Assembly: GCA_016720545.1 (NCBI GenBank)
Contig: JADKKK010000036.1
Coordinates: 5,492-69,491, forward strand
Direction: 5' to 3'
Length of the DNA: 64,000 nucleotides
Source: Myxococcales bacterium
GTDB lineage: Bacteria > Myxococcota_A > Polyangia > Polyangiales > Polyangiaceae
The notes under the pieces: model-generated
Database searches by the model: none
What the model saw: only the letters and a program-made list of their open reading frames with translations
What the model was told of the DNA's origin: nothing
Shown here: piece after piece, positions 42,041 to 51,330 of the stretch
How positions within the stretch are numbered: the stretch's first letter is position 1
Layout: each line of letters opens with the position of its first letter
Translations under genes and position numbers: made by a program

Positions 42041-43768
42041 ATGGGTAGCGCGACCGCACCCTCGCGGGTGACCTCGCTCGTCGGTCAGGTGATCGACGGG
42101 CGGTACCGCGTGGATTCGGTCCTCGCGTTCGGCGGCATGGGAGCGGTCCTTCGAGGGACTCACCTGGTCCTCGGCCAGCCCGTCGCCATCAAGGTCATGC
42201 TCGACGCGACGATGCGGGATCCCATGATGAGGGAGCGCGTCTTCCGCGAGGCGCGAATCTTGGCTCAAGTGCGCTCACCGGCCATCGCGAGTATTTTCGA
42301 CGCAGGTCTGCTCCCGGATGGGACGATCTACATCGTCATGGAGCTCCTCGCGGGAGAAGAGCTCGAGGGCGCCATCGTCCGCGGTACGCTCACGCTTCCG
42401 CAGACGACCCGGCTTCTCGCTCAAGTGTGCGAGGGTCTCGCGGACGCCCACGGGCAAGGGGTCGTCCACCGCGATCTGAAGCCGGCGAACATCTTCATCG
42501 TCAAGAAGGCGAACGGCGACACGGCCGCCAAGCTCATCGACTTCGGGATCTCGAAGCGGGTTGGCGAGGTGAGCGACACGACCACGGTCTCCACGATCAT
42601 CGGCTCCCCGTCGTACATGTCCCCCGAGCAGGCGAGCTCGTCGCGCGACGTGGACCATCGCGCGGACATCTGGTCGCTCGGCATCATTCTCTACAGGGTC
42701 GTCGTGGGGCGGCTGCCCTTCGAGGGCAGCATCACGGAGGTCCTGAACGCGATCCGGACCAGCGCTCCCACTCTCCCCGCCACGCTGCCTCCGGCCTACA
42801 GGGCCGTCATTCAGCGCTGCTTGGAGAAGGACCCCTCGCGGCGGTACGCGAATGCGAGCGAGCTCCGAGGCGCCCTCCTCCCGCTCGCGGAGCCCGCTCG
42901 GAGCCTGGAGGGAGCCGATCCGCGCTCGCCCCACCTACCCTCGGAGCTCGAGCGAGAGCGTGCTCGGAGCGGCGATCCGCGCGGCGCGGACGGCGAGCGA
43001 ACCGATAGAAATCCAGGGGCCGTCGGCACGTCACCCGTCGGCGAGCGAACCGTGCCCGACGTCGCGGGGAGGCTCACGTCAGCGGTCGCTGCTCCGAAGA
43101 GGCTCCCGCTCCACCTCGACGACAGCGATTTGGCGACCACGAGACTGAGGTCATCCTCGCCTCGCGATACGCCGCCCCGGGCAGCGGTGCGAGGCAGTCC
43201 GGGCGGCGGGATCGACTCTGACGCCACGGTCCGTCACGTTGCTCCCATCCCGCTCGAGGCCCGCGCGGTCGATCAAACCGCGCCCATGCCGGGCCGAGAC
43301 TCCGGCCCCAGCGCCTTCTTGGCGCCAAACGTCGCGCCGTCCAGCGACGCCGGTTCGGGGAGTCCTCGATCCCGCTACGGCTGGGGAGTGATCCGGGCGG
43401 TCGCGCTGGTGGGCCTCGGAGGGATGGCGGCCCACTTGCTGAACGTGACGAGGTCGTCGCCAGACGTCCGTCCGTCGAGCTCGATCGTTTCGACGGGCGC
43501 CGCGATCCCGTCAGGCTCCACGACCGCGCCCGCCCTCCCAGCGACGAACGGGGCCGTAACCCTGGTGAGCGCGACGCCGAGCGCGCCGAGCGTCCCGCCG
43601 TTACGTTCGCTACCGCCCACACCGACGCCGACGCCGACAGCCCCCGCCGGCATCACAAGCCGGAAGGCCCCCGCCGTCCCGGCCACCCTCGGATCCGCGA
43701 CCCCCGCGAAGCGACCTGCGCCGGCAGCCTCCGCGCCAGCTCCCAAATACGGAACGTTCGATCCCTGA
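42041..43768 (+). CDS. Ser/Thr protein kinase with single TM segment
   Basis: 575 residues. The kinase domain is at about 20-285: FGGMGAVLRG, VAIKVM (K51), HRDLKPAN (143-150), IDFGIS (167-169), IGSPSYMSPEQ. After it is a long Pro/Ser/Arg region (300-440), then one hydrophobic segment at about 449-467 (GVIRAVALVGLGGMAAHLL), and a Pro/Thr-rich C-terminal tail, so the tail is outside the cytoplasm. All catalytic residues are intact. It is convergent with the AAA+/Fis regulator gene; kinases of this type often control such regulators in myxobacteria (family knowledge), but no link is shown here. Confidence 0.85.
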   Translation: MGSATAPSRVTSLVGQVIDGRYRVDSVLAFGGMGAVLRGTHLVLGQPVAIKVMLDATMRDPMMRERVFREARILAQVRSPAIASIFDAGLLPDGTIYIVMELLAGEELEGAIVRGTLTLPQTTRLLAQVCEGLADAHGQGVVHRDLKPANIFIVKKANGDTAAKLIDFGISKRVGEVSDTTTVSTIIGSPSYMSPEQASSSRDVDHRADIWSLGIILYRVVVGRLPFEGSITEVLNAIRTSAPTLPATLPPAYRAVIQRCLEKDPSRRYANASELRGALLPLAEPARSLEGADPRSPHLPSELERERARSGDPRGADGERTDRNPGAVGTSPVGERTVPDVAGRLTSAVAAPKRLPLHLDDSDLATTRLRSSSPRDTPPRAAVRGSPGGGIDSDATVRHVAPIPLEARAVDQTAPMPGRDSGPSAFLAPNVAPSSDAGSGSPRSRYGWGVIRAVALVGLGGMAAHLLNVTRSSPDVRPSSSIVSTGAAIPSGSTTAPALPATNGAVTLVSATPSAPSVPPLRSLPPTPTPTPTAPAGITSRKAPAVPATLGSATPAKRPAPAASAPAPKYGTFDP

Positions 43769-43836
43769 GCCGCGGCGGGCGGACAGGGAACGCTTGCCTC
43801 CCCGACGAAGTGTCACCCACGCGGCCTTGGCCAGCG

Positions 43837-44766
43837 CTACCTCTTCCGCGGCCGAGGCACGCCGAAGCGCAACATCTTGCGGATGACCGTGCGGCGCGAC
43901 ACGCCGAGGATCTCGGCGGCGCGGCTCTGGTTCCAGGCCCCCTCGGTGAGCGCCGCGATCAAGCGCTCGCGCTCCGCTACGCCGTCCACATCGGCCGAGC
44001 GCGTCACCAGCGCGAGGTGTGTGGCGTCGATGAGGCCTCCGTTCGCGGTGCGCACCGCCGCCTCGACCACCGTCCGGAGCTCGTGCGCGTTCCCCGGCCA
44101 CGAATGCGACCGGAGCTTCGCGACCGCCTCGCGCGTGAGGCCGGCCTCGGTCACGCCCCCGGCGGCGCCCCTCGCGAAGTGCCTCGCGAGCGCCTCCACG
44201 TCGTCGCCCCGCTTGCGGAGGGGCGGCACCGTGACCGTGAGCGGGAACAGGCGGTGCACCTCGGCGTGGCCCGCGGTGCGCGGGTGCCCGGGGCGCGGCG
44301 AGGCGCAGGTCGCGACGAGCCGGAGATCGACGCGACGGGTGAGCGCGCTGTTCACTGGCGACAGCTCGCCATCCTGCACGAGGCGCACGAACCGCTGAGA
44401 GAGGGGCTCGGGCAGGTCGTCGACGTCCTCGATCACCAGCACGCCGCCGTCGGCCTTCGCGAGCTGCCCCTCGACGACTCTGCCGCCGCGGCTCTCGGCG
44501 GTCTCGACGCCGAAGAGCTCCTCCTCGCTGGGGAGGGAGCGCGCGCTCAGCCGGACCACGGGCGCGTGGGCACGGCTCGAACGCTTGAGCAGCGCGTCGA
44601 CGTAGCTGCTCTTGCCCACACCCACCTCTCCACACACGAGCAAGGGCAGACTGGAGGACGCGAGCGGCTCCATGAGCGTCGCGAGCTCCGACGTCACGCG
44701 GTGCGCCGCGGCGCGAATCGAGGCGATTTCTCGCATAGGGGGCCGGCGGCTAGGGTCCCAGAGCAT
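43837..44766 (-). CDS. AAA+/Fis transcription regulator lacking the GAFTGA loop
   Basis: About 309 residues (ATG at 44766; another at 44736). Walker A VCGEVGVGKSS, Walker B GGVLVIEDVDDL, ARSLPSEEELFGVETAESRGGRVVEGQLAKADGG, RVDLRLVATC and PLRKRGDDVEALARHF are typical of the sigma-54 activator AAA+ domain, and a C-terminal Fis helix-turn-helix (SRAAEILGVSRRTVIRKML) is present. But after ELFG, where sigma-54 activators have GAFTGA, there is VETAES. Without GAFTGA it cannot open sigma-54 promoters in the usual way. It has no receiver or other N-terminal sensor domain. Confidence 0.75.
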   Translation of the reverse strand: MLWDPSRRPPMREIASIRAAAHRVTSELATLMEPLASSSLPLLVCGEVGVGKSSYVDALLKRSSRAHAPVVRLSARSLPSEEELFGVETAESRGGRVVEGQLAKADGGVLVIEDVDDLPEPLSQRFVRLVQDGELSPVNSALTRRVDLRLVATCASPRPGHPRTAGHAEVHRLFPLTVTVPPLRKRGDDVEALARHFARGAAGGVTEAGLTREAVAKLRSHSWPGNAHELRTVVEAAVRTANGGLIDATHLALVTRSADVDGVAERERLIAALTEGAWNQSRAAEILGVSRRTVIRKMLRFGVPRPRKR

Positions 44767-44973
44767 CACGGTGTGTCCCTCCAAGCGAACACTACGCTCG
44801 TTCCGCGCGTTCGGACCGGCCCGAGGCGAAAATAATGCGTTTTCCGTCGGAGGCTCGGACGGGGACTGGCGCGCGCGCGACGTCGCCCGTCCCTCGGGGG
44901 TGCGCGCACGTGGCCTGGGCTGCGCTTTCGACTCCCGTTCCTGGCCGAGGGCGGCTCCGGCTACGCTTCTGCG
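44767..44973. other. Divergent intergenic region, no gene
   Basis: Between the minus-strand regulator and the plus-strand lipoprotein. Nothing coding was found and no clear promoter pair or repeat was seen. Confidence 0.4.
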
Positions 44974-45948
44974 ATGCGCTCGGCCCTCGCCCCTCTGACC
45001 TGCGTCCTCGCCATCGCGTCCACCGTCGCGCTCGCCGCCTGCGCCGAGCAGGTCGGCCCACCGGCCACGCCCGCGGGCACGACACCCCCGACGACCACGA
45101 CCGCGGCGACGCGGCCCTTGCCGACCACGACCACGGCCGCGAGCGCCGCAACGGGGACCGCCCCGGCCGGGCTCGCGCAGTCCACGGCGACCGCGCGGCC
45201 GCCGACGGGCGCGCTCGAGCTCGCGGTGTCGCAGCGCGGGCTCACGATCGGCGGCGCGAGGCTCCTGCCGCTCCCCCAGCCCCCCGCGTGGATCGAGGGC
45301 TTCGCGGCGGCGCACAAACGAGGCGGAGGCGGCGGCCTGTTCGTGGAGCCGCTCGCCAGCGCGGTGAGCGCAGCCCGCGACGGGCGCCACGCGGCAAAGC
45401 TCGCGGTCGCGCCCGACGTCCCGTACCGCGTGCTCGTGGAGGTCCTCTTCACGCTTGGGCAGAGCGAGGTCTCGACCGTCTCTCTGCTCGTGACACGCGC
45501 CGACGGCTCCCTCGCGGCCATCGAGCACGAGGCCCCCCGCGCCGCGCCAACCGACCTCGCGGCGCAGGCAGAGGCCATGGCCGCGGAGCTCGCGGTGCTC
45601 GGTGGCGGCTCTCGCCCAGGTGCGCGCGCGGCCCCCGCGCAGCCCGCGACGGTGGTGCTCGCCCGCAACGGCGTGGTGGTGAGCGCTGGCGGCAAGCGCC
45701 TCGCCCCCGGGTGCGCCGACCCCGGCCGCACCGCCGGCCTCGCCCCCGGGCCCACGCTCGCGCGGCGCGAGGGGTCGGACTACGACTGGGCCGCCCTCAC
45801 CGCGTGCGCGGCGACCGCCCGCGACGCCGCGCCGGCCGACCGCATCAACCTGACCGCCACTCCCGAGACCGACTTCCAGACCCTGGTGCACGCCATCGAC
45901 GCGCTTCGGCCGTCGTTCCCACGGGTGCAGTTCGCCATCGCGCGCTGA
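44974..45948 (+). CDS. Lipoprotein with ExbD/TolR-like C-terminal domain
   Basis: 324 residues. The N-terminus APLTCVLAIASTVALAAC ends in a lipobox, then a long Thr/Pro/Ala linker. The middle reads VSQRGLTIGG and PYRVLVEVLFTLGQSEVSTVSLLV; the end VVLARNGVVVSAGG, INLTATPETDFQTLVHAIDALRP resembles the periplasmic fold of ExbD/TolR. Such 'ExbD-like' lipoproteins lack the TM helix of true ExbD, so they cannot work in the ExbB/ExbD motor in the usual way. It lies alone, 53 bases before uvrB. Confidence 0.6.
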   Translation: MRSALAPLTCVLAIASTVALAACAEQVGPPATPAGTTPPTTTTAATRPLPTTTTAASAATGTAPAGLAQSTATARPPTGALELAVSQRGLTIGGARLLPLPQPPAWIEGFAAAHKRGGGGGLFVEPLASAVSAARDGRHAAKLAVAPDVPYRVLVEVLFTLGQSEVSTVSLLVTRADGSLAAIEHEAPRAAPTDLAAQAEAMAAELAVLGGGSRPGARAAPAQPATVVLARNGVVVSAGGKRLAPGCADPGRTAGLAPGPTLARREGSDYDWAALTACAATARDAAPADRINLTATPETDFQTLVHAIDALRPSFPRVQFAIAR

Positions 45949-46001
45949 CGGGCCGCGGGGCGCTTGCGAAACGCGTCGCGAGGCCCGACCATGCGCGGTC
46001 C

Positions 46002-48134
46002 ATGCCGGATCTGCCCTTCAAGCTCGCCACGAATTTCGACCCGAAGGGGGACCAGCCCACGGCCATCGCCGCGCTCACCGAGGGCCTCCGGCGCGGCGAC
46101 AGGCACCAGGTGCTGCTCGGCATCACGGGCTCCGGCAAGACCTTCACGATCGCGCACCTCATCCAGAACGCCCAGCGGCCGGCGCTCATCCTCGCGCCCA
46201 ACAAGACCCTCGCCGCGCAGCTCTACGGGGAGATGCGCGATCTCTTCCCCGAGAACGCCGTCCGCTATTTCGTGAGCTATTACGACTACTACCAGCCCGA
46301 GGCGTACGTCCCCTCCAGCGACACGTTCATCGACAAAGACGCCATCATCAACGACGCCATCGACCGCATGCGCCACGCGGCGACGCACGCGCTCCTCTCG
46401 CGGCGCGACGTCATCATCGTCGCGTCGGTGAGCTGCATCTACGGTATCGGAAGCGCGGAGAGCTACCACGGGCTGCTCATCGATCTGCGCGTGGGCGAAG
46501 AGCTGCGCCGCGACGTGTTCCTGCGCCAGCTCGTCGACATTCAATACGAGCGCAACGACATCGACTTTCACCGCGGCACCTTCCGCGTGCGCGGCGACAT
46601 CGTCGAGGTGTTCCCCGCGTACGAGCAAGAGACCGCCATCCGCGTCGAGTTCTTCGGCGACACCATCGAGGCCATCAAGGAGGTCGACCCGCTGAGGGGC
46701 CGCGTGAAGGGCTCGGTGCCGCGGTATGCCATCTTCCCGGGCTCTCACTACGTCACGCCGCAAGACCAAATGCGCAAGGCCATCGAAGGCATTCGCGAAG
46801 AGCTCCGCGACCGCCTGGCCGTGCTCGATCGCGAGGCCAAGCTCGTGGAGAAGCAGCGGCTCGAGCAGCGCACCCAATACGACCTCGAGATGATGGAGCA
46901 GATGGGCTTCTGCAACGGCATCGAGAACTACTCGCGCCACCTCTCGAACAGGAAATCGGGCGAGCCCCCGCCCACGCTGATCGACTATTTTCCCGACGAC
47001 TTTCTCCTGATCATCGACGAGTCGCACCAGACCGTGCCGCAGGTGGGCGCCATGTACAAAGGCGACCGCGCGCGGAAGGAGACCCTCGTCGAGTACGGGT
47101 TTCGCCTGCCGAGCGCGCTCGACAACCGGCCCCTCAAGTTCGACGAGTTCGAGGGCCACGTGAAGCAGGGTATCTACGTGTCGGCCACCCCGGGCGACTA
47201 CGAGCTCGAGAAGGCCGAGGGCGTGTTCGTCGAGCAGCTCATTCGACCCACGGGGCTGCTCGATCCGGAGATCGAGGTCCGCCCCGTCGCAGGCCAGGTC
47301 GACGATCTCCTCGGCGAGATCCGCGCCCGCGTGGAGCGCGGCGAGCGGGTGCTCTGCACCACCCTCACGAAGCGCATGGCCGAAGACCTGACCGACTACT
47401 ACCGCGAGCTCGGCGTGCGCATTCGCTACCTCCACTCGGACGTAGACACGCTCGAACGCATGGATATTCTTCGCGATTTGCGCCTAGGCGAGTTCGACGT
47501 GCTCGTGGGCATCAACCTCCTCCGCGAGGGGCTCGATCTCCCCGAGGTGTCGCTCGTCGCCATCTTCGACGCCGACAAGGAGGGCTTCCTGCGGAGCCCG
47601 CGCTCCCTCATCCAGACCAGCGGCCGCGCGGCCCGCAACGCGAACGGCCGCGTCATCATGTACGGCGACACGATCACGCGCTCCATGAAACACGCGATCG
47701 ACGAGACCCAGCGGCGCCGCGCCATCCAACAGGCCTACAACGAGAAGCACGGCATCACGCCCCAGACGGTCGTGCGCGCCATCATGGACCTGAACCCGGC
47801 GGCCGGCACGGTCGACTACCTCGACGTGCCCAAGGTGCGGGGCGGCGGCGCCGGCGGAAAGCGCTCACGCGACGAGGATCCCACCGAGACCCTGCGGGCC
47901 CTCCGCGCGAAGATGGTGGCGGCGGCCGAGGCCCTCGACTTCGAGACGGCCGCGCGCGTGCGCGACGAGCTGAAGCGCCTCGAGGCCGAGGTGGGCGCCG
48001 AGATCACGGCGGAGGCCGCGGAGGGGTACGCGCCCTACACGCGCGCGGGCAGCAAGAAGCGCAGCGCGCCGGCCGCCACCGGGGGCCAGCGAGGGCCCGG
48101 CGGGAGAGCGCCCAGCCGGAAGACGCGCCGCTGA
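46002..48134 (+). CDS. uvrB: Excinuclease ABC subunit B
   Basis: 710 residues from the ATG at 46002. All UvrB features are present: Walker A GITGSGKTFT, the beta-hairpin VSYYDYYQPEAYVP, VASVSCIYGIGS, DESHQTVPQVGAMYKGDR, SATPGDYELEK, HSDVDTLERM, VGINLLREGLDLPEVSLVAIFDADKEGFLRS, SGRAARNANG and a C-terminal UVR motif (FETAARVRDELKRLEAE). It loads on damaged DNA with UvrA and then recruits UvrC. Length fits the family. The C-terminus has a basic tail (KKRSAPAATGG). No uvrA or uvrC is in the window. Confidence 0.95.
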   Translation: MPDLPFKLATNFDPKGDQPTAIAALTEGLRRGDRHQVLLGITGSGKTFTIAHLIQNAQRPALILAPNKTLAAQLYGEMRDLFPENAVRYFVSYYDYYQPEAYVPSSDTFIDKDAIINDAIDRMRHAATHALLSRRDVIIVASVSCIYGIGSAESYHGLLIDLRVGEELRRDVFLRQLVDIQYERNDIDFHRGTFRVRGDIVEVFPAYEQETAIRVEFFGDTIEAIKEVDPLRGRVKGSVPRYAIFPGSHYVTPQDQMRKAIEGIREELRDRLAVLDREAKLVEKQRLEQRTQYDLEMMEQMGFCNGIENYSRHLSNRKSGEPPPTLIDYFPDDFLLIIDESHQTVPQVGAMYKGDRARKETLVEYGFRLPSALDNRPLKFDEFEGHVKQGIYVSATPGDYELEKAEGVFVEQLIRPTGLLDPEIEVRPVAGQVDDLLGEIRARVERGERVLCTTLTKRMAEDLTDYYRELGVRIRYLHSDVDTLERMDILRDLRLGEFDVLVGINLLREGLDLPEVSLVAIFDADKEGFLRSPRSLIQTSGRAARNANGRVIMYGDTITRSMKHAIDETQRRRAIQQAYNEKHGITPQTVVRAIMDLNPAAGTVDYLDVPKVRGGGAGGKRSRDEDPTETLRALRAKMVAAAEALDFETAARVRDELKRLEAEVGAEITAEAAEGYAPYTRAGSKKRSAPAATGGQRGPGGRAPSRKTRR

Positions 48135-48189
48135 ATCAGCTGCGCCGTCGCGCACCGCGGCCAACCAGCGCACGGCGACACGTGGAGGC

Positions 48190-48666
48190 TCAGCGGCAGA
48201 TCGAATCGCACACCTCGGCCACGCACCCGTCGAGCGCCGACACGCGGGCGCGGCAGGTCTTGCGGCTCGCGTAGCAGGCCTCCAGGCAGGCGCAGTCGTC
48301 GGCCTTGCACGCGTTCACGCACAGCCCGAGCGCCTGGTCGCACTCGGGGTTCGCGAGCTTGAGCTTGAGCTGCTGCGCGCAGCGCCCCACGTACGGCTGC
48401 TTGACCGTGCAGTCGCACGCGGGCAGGGGCGCGGTCGCTAGGCACTCGAGGCACGTGACGGTCTTGGCGCGCGTCCACGTGCGCCGCTGCTCGCAGGCCG
48501 CGCGGAGATCGTTCGACCCCTCGGTGACGAACGTGGTGTCGTCGCCGCCGCACGCCGCGAGCGACGCGAGGCCGGCGACGCTGAGCCAGGCAATCGAGGC
48601 GAGCGGCGCGCGAGCGCGGGCGAGGGGGGCGCGCGCGGCGCGGGTGACGGACGAAGCGGAGGCCAT
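48190..48666 (-). CDS. Small Cys-rich lipoprotein
   Basis: 158 residues from the ATG at 48666. Signal with lipobox L-A-A-C, then a domain with about 18 Cys in pairs (TVTCLECLATAPLPACDC, GLCVNACKADDCACLEAC, GCVAEVCDSIC), suggesting many disulfides and a small compact exported module. No close family recognised. Confidence 0.6.
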   Translation of the reverse strand: MASASSVTRAARAPLARARAPLASIAWLSVAGLASLAACGGDDTTFVTEGSNDLRAACEQRRTWTRAKTVTCLECLATAPLPACDCTVKQPYVGRCAQQLKLKLANPECDQALGLCVNACKADDCACLEACYASRKTCRARVSALDGCVAEVCDSICR

Positions 48667-48750
48667 GCCGACGGTTTTGCCCCTCCTCCCACGCGCTGGC
48701 AAGCGGTACGACGCTTCCCCGACGGCGGCGAGCCCCGTAGCCTCTCGGCC

Positions 48751-49089
48751 ATGGTCACCCCCAAGGTTGGGTTCGTCGTCATCTACCGCTGGCGCGTGGC
48801 GGAGGACAAAGAGGAGTCGTTCGTGGCGGCGTGGCGCCAGCTCACCGAGCTCATCGCGGAGCGCCGCGGGGGCCTCGGGTCGCGGCTGCACCGCGCGTCG
48901 GACGGCACCTTCGTCGCGTACGCGCAGTGGGCGAGCGAGGAGGCCTGGCGCGCCGCGGGAGAGCGCAACAAGACCGAGGTGCTCGACGAGGCCGCCGTCG
49001 CGGCCATGCGCGGCGCCATCGTCGAGCGCTTCGACGAGATCCGCCTCACCCCCCTCGCCGACCTGCTCGTCCCGGCGGAGGTGGGCTGA
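48751..49089 (+). CDS. Small ABM/dimeric alpha-beta barrel domain protein
   Basis: 112 residues. VGFVVIYRWRVAEDKEESFVAAWRQLTELIAERRGGLGSRLH is like the antibiotic-biosynthesis-monooxygenase (ABM) fold: strand, then a helix with 'E-x-F-x-x-x-W'. The rest (GTFVAYAQWASEEAWRAA) is the second half. Such proteins are dimeric and usually act as cofactor-free oxygenases or degradation factors. Divergent to the Cys-rich lipoprotein. No catalytic detail can be read. Confidence 0.6.
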   Translation: MVTPKVGFVVIYRWRVAEDKEESFVAAWRQLTELIAERRGGLGSRLHRASDGTFVAYAQWASEEAWRAAGERNKTEVLDEAAVAAMRGAIVERFDEIRLTPLADLLVPAEVG

Positions 49090-49103
49090 CGGCGCGGTGA
49101 CGG

Positions 49104-49187
49104 GGCACTGCCGGCGGTGCTTCAGGGCACTGCCGGCGGTGCTTCAAGGCACTGCCGGCGGTGCTTCAAGGCACGGCCGGCGGTGCC
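49104..49187. repeat. Four tandem REP-like palindromic units
   Basis: Four copies of a 21-22-bp unit, GGCACTGCCGGCGGTGCTTCA, lie head to tail, with the last slightly changed. The core GCACTGCCGGCGGTGC is a nearly perfect palindrome and would form strong hairpins. Similar core units occur at 61995-62035. They sit between convergent genes, so they may act as terminators or as small repeated elements. Confidence 0.8.
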
Positions 49188-49201
49188 CGGGGGCCTCCGT
49201 G

Positions 49202-50343
49202 TCACGTGTCGACGAGGAATCGCCACGACCGCGCGAGCGCCTCCCGGCTCGCGCGACGACGTCCTCTGTGGTGGTGCGCCCGAGCGTGAGCCGCACGGAG
49301 CCGAGCGCTTCGTCGGCCGGGACGCCCATCGCGAGGATGACGGCCGACGCGGTCTCGTGGCCCTCGTGGCACGCCGAGCCGGTCGACGCCGCGATCTCCG
49401 GCGCCCCCGTGAGTACGGCGTCCCCCGAGGCCCGCGGAAAGCGGACGTTCAGCGTATTCGGCAAGCGAAGGTCGCGATGGCCGTTCAGCGCGAGCCCGGG
49501 AATGTCTCGCGCGAGGTGCTCCCACAGCGCGTCCCGCAGGATCAACGTTCGCGCGGCCGCCGCCTCGAGGTCTCGCCCCGCCGCCTCGCACGCGACGCCG
49601 AGCCCGACGATCGAGGCGACGTTCTCGGTCCCCGGTCGCAGGCCACGCTCGTGGCCCGCTCCGCGCGCGAAGGGGGCGAGCGGCGTGCCGCGCTTCACGT
49701 AGAGCGCCCCCACGCCCTTCGGCGCGTAGAGCTTGTGCCCGGCGAGGGAGAGCAGATCGACGTCGAGCTCGCGCACGTTCACCGGCACCTTACCGAGCGA
49801 CTGCGCCGCGTCGGTGTGAACGACCGCGCCGACGGCCCGCGCCAGCCTGACGAGCTCGGCGACGGGCTGGAGCACGCCGGTCTCGTTGTTCGAGTGCATC
49901 ACCGTGACGAGCGCCGTGTCACCGTCGAGAATCTCTCGCAACTCGTCGACACGAGCGCGCCCCTCTGCGTCGACTCCAACGCGTGTGAGCCGCCGCCCGT
50001 GCTTCTCGAGCCACGCGCAGGGGCGCGCCGTTGCGGGGTGCTCGATGACCGTGGTGACGACGTGTTTGCGGTCCTCGCGCGCCTCGGTCACGCCGCGAAT
50101 GGCGAGGTTGTTCGCCTCGGTGCCGCCGGACGTGAAGACCACCTCGTCCGCGTCGCATCCGAGGAGCGCGGCGACCTGCTCCCTCGCGTGGGCCACGGCG
50201 CTGCGTGCCCGGGCGCCGTACACGTGGCCGCTCGAGGGGTTGCCGTAGTGCTCGCGCAGGTACGGGAGCATCGCGTCGACGACCTCGGCCAGGAGGGGCG
50301 TCGTCGCGTTGTGGTCGAGGTAGATCGGATCGTCGTGTGTCAT
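49202..50343 (-). CDS. Cysteine desulfurase (IscS/NifS type), frameshift near the end
   Basis: About 380 residues. DHNATTPL, SGGTEANNLA, ERGLRPGTENVAS, and the PLP lysine in SLAGHKLYAPKG. The active Cys is in ASTGSACHEGHE. The ORF reads on through 49144 as GRRSRGRGDSSST, but one base change near 49243 would give REALARSWRFLVDT and a stop at 49202, the more natural end. It forms an overlapping pair with the cysteine-synthase-like gene (its ATG is two bases past that stop). It would release sulfur from cysteine as a persulfide, which DsrE or the rhodaneses could accept. Confidence 0.8.
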
Positions 50344-50345
50344 GC

Positions 50346-51290
50346 TCACACCCACTCCTGCATCCAAGGCTTCGCGCGGTAGCGATCCCATGAGTCGGGC
50401 AGGACCGTGACGACGGGACCGTCGAGGTCGCCGCGAGCCGCGAGTCGAAGCGCGGCGACCACGTTGGTGCCCGCCGACCCTCCGACGAGCAGCCCTTCCT
50501 CGCGCACGAGCCGCTTCACCATCGCGAAGCTCTCGGCGTCGGAGACCCGCTCGGCGCCGTCGATCACGTCGCGATGGAGGTTCCGCGGAGCCTCGCTCCC
50601 GCCTATCCCCTCGACCGCGTACGAGCCATCCGGTCCGATCCGACCGGTCTCGACCCAGTCCGCGAGGCCCGATCCCACCGGATCGGCGAGGATGACGCGA
50701 ACGTCGGGCCACGCCGCTTTCAGCCGACGGCCAACGCCGCTCAACGTCCCGCCCGTGCCCGCGCCGGCGACGAAGGCTCCCACGCGACCGTTCGTCTGCT
50801 CGAGGATCTCGACCGCCGTCGTCTCCGCGTGTGCCCGTACGTTGGCGGGGTTATTGAACTGGTCGGTGAGAAACCAGCCGTGCTCCTCGGCCATCCGCCT
50901 CGCGACGGCGCGAAAGTTGTCGGGGCTCGAAGGCGGTGCGTTCGGCGTGACCACGACCTTCGCGCCGAGCGCCGCGAGCGCGACGCGCTTGTCGACCGAC
51001 ATCTTCTCCGGCATCACGCAGACGAGCCCGTAGCCGCGCGCGGCGGCCACGAGCGCGAGGCCGACGCCCGTGTTGCCCGCCGTGGCCTCGATCAGCGTCA
51101 TGCCTGCGCGAAGAGCTCCGCGGACCTCCGCGTCGTCGACGATCGCGAGCGCGATGCGGTCCTTGATCGACCCTCCCGGGTTCATGTGCTCGCACTTGAC
51201 CAGCACAGGAACCGGGAGCCCTGCCGCGATGCGTGCGAGCGGCACCAGAGGAGTGCGACCGATGTGTTCTAGGATGCCAGTGCCGATCAT
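50346..51290 (-). CDS. Cysteine synthase / cystathionine beta-synthase-like PLP enzyme
   Basis: 314 residues from the ATG at 51290 (a TTG at 51314 is also possible). PLP lysine in NPGGSIKDRIALAI; EATAGNTGVGLALVAAARG; GTGGTLSGVGRRLK; GGSAGTNVVAALRLA. Fold-type-II enzymes of this kind make cysteine from O-acetylserine, or cystathionine from serine and homocysteine. No CBS regulatory domain follows, so it looks like a plain cysteine synthase-type enzyme. Position between DsrE and cysteine desulfurase suggests it captures sulfide as cysteine within this operon. Confidence 0.8.
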   Translation of the reverse strand: MIGTGILEHIGRTPLVPLARIAAGLPVPVLVKCEHMNPGGSIKDRIALAIVDDAEVRGALRAGMTLIEATAGNTGVGLALVAAARGYGLVCVMPEKMSVDKRVALAALGAKVVVTPNAPPSSPDNFRAVARRMAEEHGWFLTDQFNNPANVRAHAETTAVEILEQTNGRVGAFVAGAGTGGTLSGVGRRLKAAWPDVRVILADPVGSGLADWVETGRIGPDGSYAVEGIGGSEAPRNLHRDVIDGAERVSDAESFAMVKRLVREEGLLVGGSAGTNVVAALRLAARGDLDGPVVTVLPDSWDRYRAKPWMQEWV

Positions 51291-51330
51291 CGGGTCCTGT
51301 CCGTTCCTGTTCAATTCCCGAGTGCGCCCA

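Noticed and set aside
44835..45973. Very long N-terminal extension of UvrB
   Set aside because: The open frame upstream of 46002 is Arg/Pro-rich shadow coding of the ExbD-like gene; the UvrB family starts at the ATG at 46002.
45780..47435. Minus-strand ORF of 551 residues opposite uvrB
   Set aside because: Antisense shadow; uvrB is certain.
49104..49187. Possible short CRISPR array
   Set aside because: The units are head to tail without unique spacers and the core is a palindrome, so it is a tandem REP-like repeat; no cas genes are near.
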